Of a stretch of 44,766 nt of DNA, positions 26,105-33,618 are shown piece by piece. How positions within the stretch are numbered: position 1 is the first letter of the stretch; each line of letters starts with the position of its first letter. Location of the stretch: positions 1-44,766 of the forward strand of contig NZ_JAKKFD010000048.1 in assembly GCF_022229005.1 (NCBI RefSeq). Direction: 5' to 3'. Under the pieces are notes generated by a model that searched no databases, had not been told where the DNA came from, and saw only the letters and a program-made list of their open reading frames with translations. Made by a program: the position numbers and the translations under genes. The DNA is from Micromonospora trifolii (GTDB lineage Bacteria > Actinomycetota > Actinomycetes > Mycobacteriales > Micromonosporaceae).

Positions 26105-26289
26105 TCCTGCTCCTCCCCTGGCCAGTGGCCTCGCCGGATCGGGATGCGGTGCCGGGCTCGGCACGGCAGGTCGGCCCCACAGCGGCAGATCCGCCGCCAT
26201 CGCTGCCACGACCAAACCGGCCGGTGCCGCCGGGCGAGAGTCATTGCTACCGCCAGCAGGTAGTCGTCGTATGGCACACGCGATCCCAT
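26101..26289 (-). CDS. Small basic Cys protein, first gene of the mini-operon
   Basis: This 62-residue, Arg- and Trp-rich protein has ICRCGADLPCRARHRIPI, a possible CxC...C metal site. The ATG at 26289 is the only ATG start in the four-gene set. It is divergent from the XRE regulator, with a repeat-rich promoter region between. Three GTGA overlaps follow, so the ribosome would pass through all four genes. No function is recognised. Confidence 0.75.
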   Translation of the reverse strand: MGSRVPYDDYLLAVAMTLARRHRPVWSWQRWRRICRCGADLPCRARHRIPIRRGHWPGEEQE

Positions 26290-26294
26290 TAGGC

Positions 26295-26348
26295 TCCAAA
26301 GTTGGACTCCTATTTTGGAGGTACAACTAGGGTAGAGTTGGACTCCTA
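26295..26348. promoter_or_regulatory. Direct and inverted repeats in the divergent promoter region
   Basis: AGTTGGACTCCTA is present twice (26300-26312 and 26336-26348), 36 bp apart. TCCAA-AG-TTGGA (26295-26306) and CTCC/GGAG dyads overlap the first copy. This is the likely operator region serving both the mini-operon and the XRE gene. The XRE/DUF5753 regulator is the obvious candidate binder. Confidence 0.6.
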
Positions 26349-26409
26349 AATTGGGAACCTCTTCGCGGCGTGTCGCGATGACCGGCTACGGCGGGGCCAT
26401 AATCAGCCG

Positions 26410-27270
26410 GTGGTGAACCCGACGATCCAGCGACGGCGCCTCGGCCTTGCTCTCAAGCGAGCTCGCGAAGGTGCAGGCAAGACGCAGGACGAGGCGGCTG
26501 TTGTCATCGACGCGGCAGCAAGCAAGATCAGCAGGATTGAGCTTGGGCAGTCGGGGATCAGGCTCACCGACTTGAACCTGCTGCTCGATCTGTACGGGGT
26601 CCGGGGCGATGAAGCCGAGCCACTGCGCGACCTCGCACGAGCAGGGCGGCAACGCGGACGCTGGAGCACCTACCGGAACGCCGTACCTGACTGGTTCCGC
26701 CAGTACCTGGACCTCGAAAGTGACGCATCAGAGATCCGTTGGTACCAGCCAGAGGTCATCCCCGGAGTTCTCCAGATCGAGCCGTACATCCGCGCCATGA
26801 ACGCGATCGCCCATCCTCGCCCGTCCACCGATGAGGTCGACCGGCAGGTTGCCGTCCGCATGGAACGTCAATCGATCCTGCGCCAGAACGATGGGCCGGA
26901 CCTGAACTTCATCCTCAGCGAGTCGGCGCTCCGACGAAGCCTCGGCGACGGAACGACCATGCGCCGCCAACTCCTGCACCTGGCGGAGGTCAGCGAACAG
27001 CCCAACGTCGCGTTGCAGGTATTTCCGTTCGACGCGCAGACCTACGAGACGGCGTCGTTCAGCTTCATCATCCTGCGTTTCGGCGATGACGCGGCATCCG
27101 ACGTGGTCTACGTCGAGACCTTCACCGACGCGGATTACCTTGACCGGCCCGACGCCGTGCGCGCCTACACTCGACTGTGGGACCGACTCCGGGCAGCCGC
27201 TCTCGGGCCGGTAGAGTCGCGCAAGCTCATCCTGCGGATGGCGGACGACGTGGAGCGGCAACAGACCTGA
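26410..27270 (+). CDS. XRE-family regulator with DUF5753 (Scr1-type)
   Basis: This 286-residue protein has an N-terminal helix-turn-helix (about 8-65, LGLALKRAREGAGKTQDEAA...KISRIELGQSGIR). The C-terminal DUF5753 domain includes RWYQPEVIPGVLQIEPYIRAM, FILSESALRR and VALQVFPFDA. Such proteins are abundant in actinomycetes and pair with a DUF397 protein, as here, 10 bp downstream. They influence development, and some have been modelled as toxin-antitoxin-like units. The start is GTG at 26410, with a second GTG directly after. Confidence 0.9.
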   Translation: MVNPTIQRRRLGLALKRAREGAGKTQDEAAVVIDAAASKISRIELGQSGIRLTDLNLLLDLYGVRGDEAEPLRDLARAGRQRGRWSTYRNAVPDWFRQYLDLESDASEIRWYQPEVIPGVLQIEPYIRAMNAIAHPRPSTDEVDRQVAVRMERQSILRQNDGPDLNFILSESALRRSLGDGTTMRRQLLHLAEVSEQPNVALQVFPFDAQTYETASFSFIILRFGDDAASDVVYVETFTDADYLDRPDAVRAYTRLWDRLRAAALGPVESRKLILRMADDVERQQT

Positions 27271-27280
27271 AAGAGTGATC

Positions 27281-27463
27281 ATGGAAACCTCGGATCGCCT
27301 GGTCTGGCACAAGTCGAGCTACAGCGACAACAACGGCGGCGCGTGTGTCGAAGTAGCCGAAGTGGATACGAGCATCGCGGTACGCGACAGCAAGGATCCC
27401 AACGGGTCGACCCTTCGCTTCACGAGAAGCGCCTGGTCGCGGTTTGTTCGGAGTACTCGGTAG
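27281..27463 (+). CDS. DUF397 domain protein
   Basis: This 60-residue protein has the DUF397 signature: LVWHKSSYSDNNGGACVEVAEV, then VRDSKDPNGSTLRFTRSAWSRFV. It is the constant partner of XRE/DUF5753 regulators and probably binds or is controlled by that protein. ATG 27281 is preferred, with GTG 27275 possible. It lies 10 bp after the regulator gene. Confidence 0.9.
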   Translation: METSDRLVWHKSSYSDNNGGACVEVAEVDTSIAVRDSKDPNGSTLRFTRSAWSRFVRSTR

Positions 27464-27879
27464 CTCAACGACGGCGCAGTAAGCGTGCTGTGGGCTCGCG
27501 GTGAATGCATGCATCTGTCGGAAGACGAATCGCCAGGTGCAACCGCCCCTTCTCTCAAGCGCGGGCGACAAGGATCGCCGAATTTGTATCAGTAGGGCCG
27601 TTGGTGCCCGGGCTCAGTGCCTTGAGTCATCTTGATGACTCAAAGCATCGTGACTAACGGCAAGCATCTTCCGCACACTCCCGAGGATCCTGCAACCGCG
27701 CTGCCCCTACACGGATAAGAGAGACCGGGACAGCGGGGCCTTCCGCGCACGCCCGCTACGGCCACAGCTCTCGCAGACTGGCAGGCGGATGCTGGGTGCA
27801 TCTTCAAACCGCAGGCAGCATGGCGGGGGATCGGCGACCCTGCCAATGCAGCAAGCCAATAGGCCATGACCCAGGTAGG
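27464..27879. other. Gene-free stretch between DUF397 and the CBASS-like operon
   Basis: Open frames here are short and lack ribosome sites or recognisable products, so I call none. The one clear structure is a perfect palindrome at 27622-27643, TTGAGTCATC followed by TT and GATGACTCAA. Base composition is lower in GC than the housekeeping flanks. Confidence 0.6.
27622..27643. promoter_or_regulatory. Perfect 10-bp palindrome with TT centre
   Basis: TTGAGTCATC and GATGACTCAA flank two T residues. It could be an operator or a small hairpin between the convergent DUF397 and CBASS-like genes. A terminator role is less likely because the loop is too tight and the stem AT-rich. Confidence 0.6.
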
Positions 27880-28428
27880 TCAGGCTTGGAGCCACCGCCA
27901 GAACTTCCACCACCGACGGCCCAGGTCGCGCCCCATGGCCACTAGAAGCACCTCTTTTTTCGCTAGTGACACGGAGCGGTCGAAGGGACGGACCACGTTC
28001 ATGTCACGATGTCGCTTGGCTGGCGGCTTGTTCCACTGTGCGCTCATTTGCCTCCCGGCCTCGGTGCGAGCAGCGGCGACGTAGGCGTCGTACGCGTCGG
28101 CGACGCCTCTCGGTGCATGTAGACGCAGCAGCACCTTATGGGCGTCAAGGCGGGCCTGGATGGCGCTGAAGTCCGCTGAGAGCGATGCCCGCTCTGTAGC
28201 GTTGTTGTGACACCGAGCAACGCGGTAGGGGCCCTCGACGTACTCCGAAACCGCCTGAATGGACTCGGCGTAGGTCTGGGCGCGCCGTTCGCGTCGGCTA
28301 TGGGCACTGGTGACACCGAACCCGATCGCAACGCCTGTCACAGCGATGAGAGCAGCTAGGAGGGTTGCGCCGTTGGCCCAGGTGAAGTTGTCGAACAGCT
28401 TCCAGTCCCAAAATCTCAGGTGATCCAC
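27880..28428 (-). CDS. Single-span membrane protein, putative CBASS effector
   Basis: This 182-residue protein has a short aromatic N-terminus, one clear transmembrane helix near 19-40 (ANGATLLAALIAVTGVAIGF), and about 140 residues of mostly helical soluble domain. The end is rich in Trp and basic residues (RRWWKFWRW), which could lie on a membrane. No known family is recognised. It is the last gene of the operon after the nucleotidyltransferase and E2-like genes, where CBASS effectors usually sit; many of those act on the membrane. The GTG start has GGGGAG 7 nt upstream. Codon use is more AT-rich than that of neighbouring core genes. Confidence 0.65.
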   Translation of the reverse strand: MDHLRFWDWKLFDNFTWANGATLLAALIAVTGVAIGFGVTSAHSRRERRAQTYAESIQAVSEYVEGPYRVARCHNNATERASLSADFSAIQARLDAHKVLLRLHAPRGVADAYDAYVAAARTEAGRQMSAQWNKPPAKRHRDMNVVRPFDRSVSLAKKEVLLVAMGRDLGRRWWKFWRWLQA

Positions 28429-28492
28429 CCATTTTCTCCCCTCACCTTGTCACGGTCTGGGCTTACCCGGGAGGGAGGCACCGAGACGACAT

Positions 28493-28975
28493 TCAGCTCG
28501 AGGCAGGACTGACTTCATCGCGGAGGTCGTCTTCGTGAGGCGCCTCCTCTCCCAGCCACTCACCTGTTTCGCGCCACCACGCTTCCTTGAACAGGTGGTG
28601 TGCGGCAATGGCGAACAGCGCCAGAAGACCCTCCGCCACCCGCCAACGGCGTTCCGGCTGATCGCCGGGCAGCCACAAGCACAGCCTTGTCCGACCTCGC
28701 TCCGAGTAACGGTGCGGCGACTCAGTGGGCCCATCGGCATATACATCTGGGTGACTTGGATATCGTCGGTGAAACTCAATCCTGACCATCCGTCTCAGGT
28801 CATGATCGATTAGCACGCTTGCTACCCAGATGTCGACCGAACCCGACAAGCGCCGCCGGTGCTGGTAGTGCAGGTCAGGAAGCTCACGACGTGCGCAGCT
28901 CTCGGTTTTCGCTCGACGGAGCGGATCATCGAGCCACGACCAAGGCCGCTTCGGCGTCCCGCGGGGCGTAATCAC
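28493..28975 (-). CDS. E2-like (ubiquitin-conjugating fold) protein of a short type II CBASS
   Basis: This 160-residue protein shows the E2 layout without E1. RIEFHRRYPSHPDVY (about 65-79) matches the strand-turn YPxxP region, H88 lies before the active loop, and RLCLWLPGD carries the likely catalytic Cys99. After it come Trp and a C-terminal helix with LLALFAIAAHHLFKEAWW. E2-only proteins in type II-short CBASS attach the CD-NTase C-terminal glycine to a partner. The GTG start directly follows the stop of the CD-NTase gene (TGAGTG), so translation is coupled. No E1 or JAB-peptidase gene is seen. Confidence 0.7.
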   Translation of the reverse strand: MITPRGTPKRPWSWLDDPLRRAKTESCARRELPDLHYQHRRRLSGSVDIWVASVLIDHDLRRMVRIEFHRRYPSHPDVYADGPTESPHRYSERGRTRLCLWLPGDQPERRWRVAEGLLALFAIAAHHLFKEAWWRETGEWLGEEAPHEDDLRDEVSPASS

Positions 28976-30034
28976 TCAGCCCTGCTCGCCGAAGGACCGC
29001 ACCGAAGTGTTCACCAGTGCGCCGGAGAGCCCGAGGACACCGCCAGCTCCAAAGCGCAACTGCGAGCCCGGGTCACGGGACTCTGCGACCACCTGTGCCT
29101 TCGAGAAGGCGTCGAGGGCCGGCGGTACAAACTCGGGGAACAGCGGCGCGAGTGCCCGGCGGACCCACTCCGCGTCATCGTCGTGATCCAAGGCGCTCTG
29201 GAGCTGGCTGGCGGCATACCTGAGACGAAACAGCGCCAAGTCGCAGTCCTCGACCTTGATGTCCGCCGACACCTGGGCCGGGTCCGGTGTCAGCCTCTGC
29301 GCCAAGTCCGCGGCTCCGTCACGCCAAATGGCCAGCAGTGCCTCGGCGTCGCTCATGCCGGGCCTGACGAACATCCAGCCGAACGCCTCGATGTTGAACG
29401 AGCACAGCGGCGGACGCTCGGTGCGCTTGTTCTCGGCCTTCGCGAGGCGGATGGCGTGCTGACGGACCAGGCGGAGAGTCGCCGGTTCGGCGGTAAGCAA
29501 CTCGGTGTGCTTCTCCGGGTGCGAAGGGTCCCAGGTATCGCTCTCGGTGTTTGGAATCCATAGGCCCGGCAGTTGGGCACGGTCAAGTCCGACGACGATA
29601 TCTACGGTTGGATCTTCCCCGCCCGACAGCGGCTCGTCGAAGGCTAGCAGGATGGCGCGCTTAGTCACCTTGGCCTTGACCTTGGGGTAGGTGCCCTTCA
29701 GCTCACGCTGGAGGTGGTCTGCCATCTGGTTCACGACCTTGTTCGGACCCTGCCCGAGCAGACTGTCTGGTCCGAGGTGGGAGTAAGCGCGCCGGTCCAA
29801 GACCACCCCGCAGTCGGCGTCCAGCCCAGCGTCGCGCCGGTGGACTGGGCAGTTCGCGGTTCGGTGGGCGATGGACCCGGAGGCAAAGGTGCGGTTGGTG
29901 GAACCGAAGGCGTCTGCGGCACCGCGAACGGCATCGCGGCGACCCCGGGCCTCCTTAAGCGCTTCGTCCTTTGGGGCGATCTGGCTACGGATGATGTCGA
30001 GTAACTCAGCAGTCTTGCTGGTGGTTCGTGTCAC
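28976..30034 (-). CDS. CD-NTase-like nucleotidyltransferase (CBASS cyclase)
   Basis: This 352-residue protein has the polymerase-beta-type signature. GS (53-54) is followed by T59; then come D72 and D74 in LDADCGVVLD and a third acid D145 in PTVDIVVGLD. The rest is helical, including SHPEKHTELL and NKRTERPPLCSFNIEAFG. This fits cGAS/DncV-like nucleotidyltransferases that make cyclic oligonucleotides on phage infection. The protein ends in glycine (FGEQG), the residue that E2 or E1-E2 proteins conjugate in type II CBASS. GTG 30034 has GGAG about 7 nt upstream. The cyclic product and the clade cannot be assigned by eye. Confidence 0.78.
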   Translation of the reverse strand: MTRTTSKTAELLDIIRSQIAPKDEALKEARGRRDAVRGAADAFGSTNRTFASGSIAHRTANCPVHRRDAGLDADCGVVLDRRAYSHLGPDSLLGQGPNKVVNQMADHLQRELKGTYPKVKAKVTKRAILLAFDEPLSGGEDPTVDIVVGLDRAQLPGLWIPNTESDTWDPSHPEKHTELLTAEPATLRLVRQHAIRLAKAENKRTERPPLCSFNIEAFGWMFVRPGMSDAEALLAIWRDGAADLAQRLTPDPAQVSADIKVEDCDLALFRLRYAASQLQSALDHDDDAEWVRRALAPLFPEFVPPALDAFSKAQVVAESRDPGSQLRFGAGGVLGLSGALVNTSVRSFGEQG

Positions 30035-30082
30035 TGGTACTCCTTAAGCGAGGTGAGAAGCTACGGCGCTGCGGCCAGATGA

Positions 30083-30109
30083 CGGTCCTCCCCTTCGAAG
30101 AGAGGACCG
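30083..30109 (-). terminator. Hairpin between the small basic gene and the CD-NTase gene
   Basis: CGGTCCTC (30083-30090) pairs with GAGGACCG (30102-30109), and an inner CTTCGAAG palindrome extends the stem. It lies just after the stop of the 45-residue gene. It could be an attenuator that keeps cyclase expression below that of the first gene, or an RNA processing site. Confidence 0.6.
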
Positions 30110-30117
30110 CCCCGGAA

Positions 30118-30255
30118 TCACTTCCGCTTCGGCGTCTGGGACAACGCGCTGGCGGCAGCCGACTTCGCGGCCTTGCTCGCCTTCGGATTGCTCAGCACCT
30201 TGCCTGCAGCCCGCGCCGCTTTGGCGCTGGTCTGCTTGGTGTTCCTGCTAGACAT
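30118..30255 (-). CDS. Small basic Ala/Lys/Ser protein, first gene of the CBASS-like operon
   Basis: This is a 45-residue protein. It is rich in Ala, Lys and Ser (KAARAAGKVLSNPKASKAAK, ending SQTPKRK), strongly basic and without a hydrophobic span. A near-perfect ribosome site, AGGAGGTGAG, precedes the ATG, which argues that it is truly translated. The sequence resembles histone-tail-like or nucleic-acid-binding peptides, but no family is certain. It lies 83 nt ahead of the CD-NTase gene, downstream of the operon promoter. It may be an accessory part of the defence system or an unrelated small gene. Confidence 0.7.
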   Translation of the reverse strand: MSSRNTKQTSAKAARAAGKVLSNPKASKAAKSAAASALSQTPKRK

Positions 30256-30304
30256 TTCTCACCTCCTGCCCGCGTCGATGTGACAAGTCGGCGCAGACAG
30301 TGGT

Positions 30305-30343
30305 CTGATACGGATGATCGCCCGCATCTGACAGGTCTGTCAG
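30305..30343 (-). promoter_or_regulatory. Probable promoter and operator of the CBASS-like operon
   Basis: CTGACAG-GT-CTGTCAG (30328-30343) is a perfect 7-bp dyad. Read on the minus strand, its second half gives a -35-like CTGTCA, and TATCAG lies 18 bp further on (30305-30310). Transcription would start about 40 nt before the small basic gene. A repressor bound at the dyad would block the -35 box. Confidence 0.5.
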
Positions 30344-30348
30344 TGCCA

Positions 30349-30380
30349 CGGAGGGCCGGCCCGGCCAGGCCGGCCCTCCG
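30349..30380. terminator. GC-rich hairpin at the right edge of the island
   Basis: A perfect 13-bp stem, CGGAGGGCCGGCC with its complement, surrounds a 6-nt loop. It lies between nrdJ and the operon promoter and would insulate the island from nrdJ read-through. Confidence 0.75.
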
Positions 30381-30524
30381 CTGACTTGTCTGGGCCTCTG
30401 CAGCCCCCTTCTTCTGAACATCCCGCGCCGGCTATCCCGACCGGCCGAGAAGACCTGATGCCGTCCCCGTGGGCGGCGGCAAGCGAATCGCCCGGTCGGT
30501 GTACGGGCAACTCGTGCTCCGAAT

Positions 30525-30557
30525 CGGCCCGGTCCCTCACGGCGAGGGACCGGGCCG
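30525..30557. terminator. Terminator hairpin downstream of nrdJ
   Basis: A perfect 14-bp stem, CGGCCCGGTCCCTC and complement, has a 5-nt loop, about 120 nt after the nrdJ stop. The stretch from 30256 to 30676 holds only this and the other regulatory elements; no gene was found. Confidence 0.8.
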
Positions 30558-30676
30558 TGTTCGTTCGTGCGATTTAGCACCCATCGCCTTGGAAGTGATA
30601 GCCCTAGATCTTGACAACTAGTCGATTGCGAAGATCAGGTACAACTCACTCCCGTGCTCCTGCCGCGGGCTCTACG

Positions 30677-33550
30677 TCAGCTGCAGCCGCTGGTGGAGCC
30701 GCAGCCCTCGCAGACATAGCAGCTACCGGCGGGGCGCATCTTCGTACCGCAGGTGAAGCAGAGCGGCGCGTCGGCGGCCTTGCCGATCACGGCCTCCAGC
30801 AGTTCGGTGCTGGAACCCACGCTCGGAGCCGGCTTGGCGGCGGCCACGTCGGCCATCTCCTGGGCCGGTTGGGCGACAGCCTCCGGCTTGGCCGGGGTCT
30901 CGACCGGCGCGGACGACGCCATCGCGGTGAGCTCGGCGCCGGTGACGCCGGCGGCCTCCGCGTCGGCCTCGGCCCGCAGCTGCGCGGCCCGCTCCGAGGC
31001 GGTGAAGATGCCCAACTCGGCGCGGCGCTCGTAGGGCAGGAAGTCCAGCGCCAGGCGACGGAAGATGTAGTCCATCACCGAGGCCGCCATCCGCACGTCC
31101 GGGTCGTCGGTCATGCCGGCCGGCTCGAAGCGCATGTTGGTGAACTTGCTGACGAACGTCTCCAGCGGCACGCCGTACTGCAGGCCGATGCTGATGGCCA
31201 CCGAGAAGGCGTCCATCACGCCGGCCAGGGTCGAGCCCTGCTTGGACATCTTCAGGAAGACCTCACCGAGGCCGTCGTCCGGGTAGGACGACGCGGTCAG
31301 GTAGCCCTCGGCGCCACCGACGGAGAAGCTGACCGTCTCGGACGGGCGCTTCTTCGGCAGGCGCTTACGCACCGGCCGGTACTCGATGACCTTCTCGACC
31401 GCGGCCGGCGCGGCCGGTGCGGTCTCGACGGAGGCCGGCTCGGTGGACTTGTTGGACTTGGCCACCGAGAGCGGCTGGCCGACCTTGCAGTTGTCCCGGT
31501 AGATCGCCAGCGCCTTGAGGCCGAGCTTCCAGCCCTCGAAGTAGATCTTCTCGACGTCCTCGACGGTGGCCGCCTCCGGCATGTTGACCGTCTTGGAGAT
31601 GGCGCCGGAGACGAACGGCTGGATGGCCGCCATCATCCGCACGTGACCCATCGGGGCGATCGTCCGCTCCCCCATGGCGCAGTCGAAGACCGGGTAGTGC
31701 TCCGGCTTGAGGCCCGGGGCGTCGACCACGTGGCCGTGGTCGGCGATGTGCTCGACGATCGCCTCGACCTGCTCCTCGGGGTAGCCGAGGCTGCGCAGGG
31801 CGCGCGGCACCGTCTGGTTGACGATCTGCATCGAGCCGCCGCCGACCAGCTTCTTGAACTTGACCAGCGCCAGGTCCGGCTCCACGCCGGTCGTGTCGCA
31901 GTCCATCATGAAGCCGATCGTGCCGGTCGGGGCGAGGACGCTCGCCTGCGCGTTGCGCCAACCGAACTTGTCGCCGATCTTGTTGCCCTGGGTCCACTGC
32001 TTGGTCGCCTCACGCACGATGGCGGTGGCCACCGGGCTGGTCGGCTTGATCTCGTCGTTGGCCGCCGCGTGCTTGCGCATGACCCGCTTGTGCGGCTCGG
32101 CGTTGCGGGCGTAGCCGTCGTACGGGCCGACGACGCCGGCCAGCTCGGCTGAGCGGCGGTAGGCGGTGCCGGTCATCAGGGACGTGATCGACGCGGCGAC
32201 CGAGCGGCCCTGGTCCGAGTCGTACGGCAGGCCGGTGGCCATCAGCAGGGCGCCCAGGTTGGCGTAGCCGATGCCGAGCTGCCGGTAGGCGCGGGACGTC
32301 TCACCGATCTTCTCGGTCGGGAAGTCCGCGAAGCAGATCGAGATGTCCATCGCGGTGATGACGAACTCGACGGACTTGACGAACTTCTCCACCTCGAAGC
32401 CACCGTCGGCGCGGAGGAACTTCATCAGGTTGAGCGAGGCAAGGTTGCACGAGGAGTTGTCCAGGTGCAGGTACTCCGAGCACGGGTTCGACGCGGTGAT
32501 CCGCCCGGTCTCCGGGCAGGTGTGCCAGTCGTTGATCGTGTCGTCGTACTGCAGGCCCGGGTCGGCGCACTCCCAGGCGGCCTGGGAGATGGAGCGAAAG
32601 AGGTTCTTGGCGTCGACGGTCTCGATCACCGAGCCGTCCAGCCGGCCGCGCAGGTCGAAGCCCTTGCCGTTCTCGACCGCCGACATGAACTCGTCGGAGA
32701 CCCGGACCGAGTTGTTGGCGTTCTGGTACTGCACGCTGACGATGTCGGAGCCGCCGAGGTCCATGTCGAACCCGGCGTCGCGCAGCGCGCGGATCTTGTC
32801 CTCCTCGCGCGCCTTCGTGACCACGAACTCCTGGATGTCCGGGTGGTCGACGTCGATGATGACCATCTTGGCCGCCCGGCGGGTCGCGCCGCCGGACTTG
32901 ATGGTGCCGGCGGAGGCGTCCGCGCCGCGCATGAAGCTGACCGGGCCTGAGGCGTTGCCGCCGGAGGAGAGCAGCTCACGGGACGAGCGGATCCGCGACA
33001 GGTTGACCCCGGAGCCGGAGCCGCCCTTGAAGATCAGCCCCTCCTCCTTGTACCAGTCGAGGATCGAGTCCATCGAGTCGTCGACGGCCAGGATGAAGCA
33101 GGCGCTGACCTGCTGCGGCGACGGCGTGCCGACGTTGAACCAGACCGGCGAGTTGAAGCTGAACACCTGGTTCAGCAGCATCCAGGTCAGCTCGTGCGCG
33201 AACACCTCGGCGTCGGCCGGGCTGGCGAAGTAGCCGTACTCCTCGCCCGCTGTGCGGTAGGTGGTGACCACCCGGTCGATCAGCTGCTTGAGCGACCACT
33301 CCCGCTCCGGGGTCCCCACCGCTCCCCGGAAGTACTTGGTGGTCACGATGTTGGCCGCGTTGACGCTCCACGACTCCGGGAACTCCACCCCACGCTGCTC
33401 GAAGTTGATCGAGCCGTCCCGCCAGTTCGTCATCACGACGTCACGGCGCTCCCAGGAGACCTCGTCGTACGGGTGGACCCCCTCGGTCGTCCACACCCGC
33501 TCGATCTTCAGCCCCGCGCCTGCCTTGTTCCGTGAACGGCTAGTTGTCAC
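30677..33550 (-). CDS. nrdJ: Adenosylcobalamin-dependent (class II) ribonucleotide reductase
   Basis: This 957-residue enzyme reduces ribonucleotides to deoxyribonucleotides using a radical made from adenosylcobalamin. It has GGSGSGVNLSRIRSSRELLSSGG near residue 200 and the active-site region ASNPCSEYLHLDNSSCNLASLNLM. The C-terminus holds a Cys-rich CFTCGTKM...CYVCEGCGSTSGC segment that resembles a metal-binding tail and may relay electrons. The GTG start at 33550 follows a G-rich ribosome site. nrdR lies just upstream on the same strand, forming the nrdR-nrdJ operon controlled by NrdR itself. Confidence 0.95.
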   Translation of the reverse strand: MTTSRSRNKAGAGLKIERVWTTEGVHPYDEVSWERRDVVMTNWRDGSINFEQRGVEFPESWSVNAANIVTTKYFRGAVGTPEREWSLKQLIDRVVTTYRTAGEEYGYFASPADAEVFAHELTWMLLNQVFSFNSPVWFNVGTPSPQQVSACFILAVDDSMDSILDWYKEEGLIFKGGSGSGVNLSRIRSSRELLSSGGNASGPVSFMRGADASAGTIKSGGATRRAAKMVIIDVDHPDIQEFVVTKAREEDKIRALRDAGFDMDLGGSDIVSVQYQNANNSVRVSDEFMSAVENGKGFDLRGRLDGSVIETVDAKNLFRSISQAAWECADPGLQYDDTINDWHTCPETGRITASNPCSEYLHLDNSSCNLASLNLMKFLRADGGFEVEKFVKSVEFVITAMDISICFADFPTEKIGETSRAYRQLGIGYANLGALLMATGLPYDSDQGRSVAASITSLMTGTAYRRSAELAGVVGPYDGYARNAEPHKRVMRKHAAANDEIKPTSPVATAIVREATKQWTQGNKIGDKFGWRNAQASVLAPTGTIGFMMDCDTTGVEPDLALVKFKKLVGGGSMQIVNQTVPRALRSLGYPEEQVEAIVEHIADHGHVVDAPGLKPEHYPVFDCAMGERTIAPMGHVRMMAAIQPFVSGAISKTVNMPEAATVEDVEKIYFEGWKLGLKALAIYRDNCKVGQPLSVAKSNKSTEPASVETAPAAPAAVEKVIEYRPVRKRLPKKRPSETVSFSVGGAEGYLTASSYPDDGLGEVFLKMSKQGSTLAGVMDAFSVAISIGLQYGVPLETFVSKFTNMRFEPAGMTDDPDVRMAASVMDYIFRRLALDFLPYERRAELGIFTASERAAQLRAEADAEAAGVTGAELTAMASSAPVETPAKPEAVAQPAQEMADVAAAKPAPSVGSSTELLEAVIGKAADAPLCFTCGTKMRPAGSCYVCEGCGSTSGCS

Positions 33551-33618
33551 GCCGTCGCCCCCCTCGTCTGCGCGGTCACCCACCGCGCGTCCCAATCTCT
33601 GTGAAAAACCGTGAAGAC

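Noticed and set aside
27707..27913. Short minus frame with several Cys before the effector gene
   Set aside because: It overlaps the effector gene end, lacks a ribosome site and has no conserved pattern.
27464..30256. Full CBASS ancillary set (E1-E2 Cap2 and JAB peptidase Cap3)
   Set aside because: Only an E2-like gene is present; no ThiF/E1 or JAMM motif was found in the operon or nearby.
25491..30557. Integrated phage or transposon carrying the island
   Set aside because: No integrase, transposase, tRNA or direct-repeat attachment pair was seen; only hairpins flank the region.
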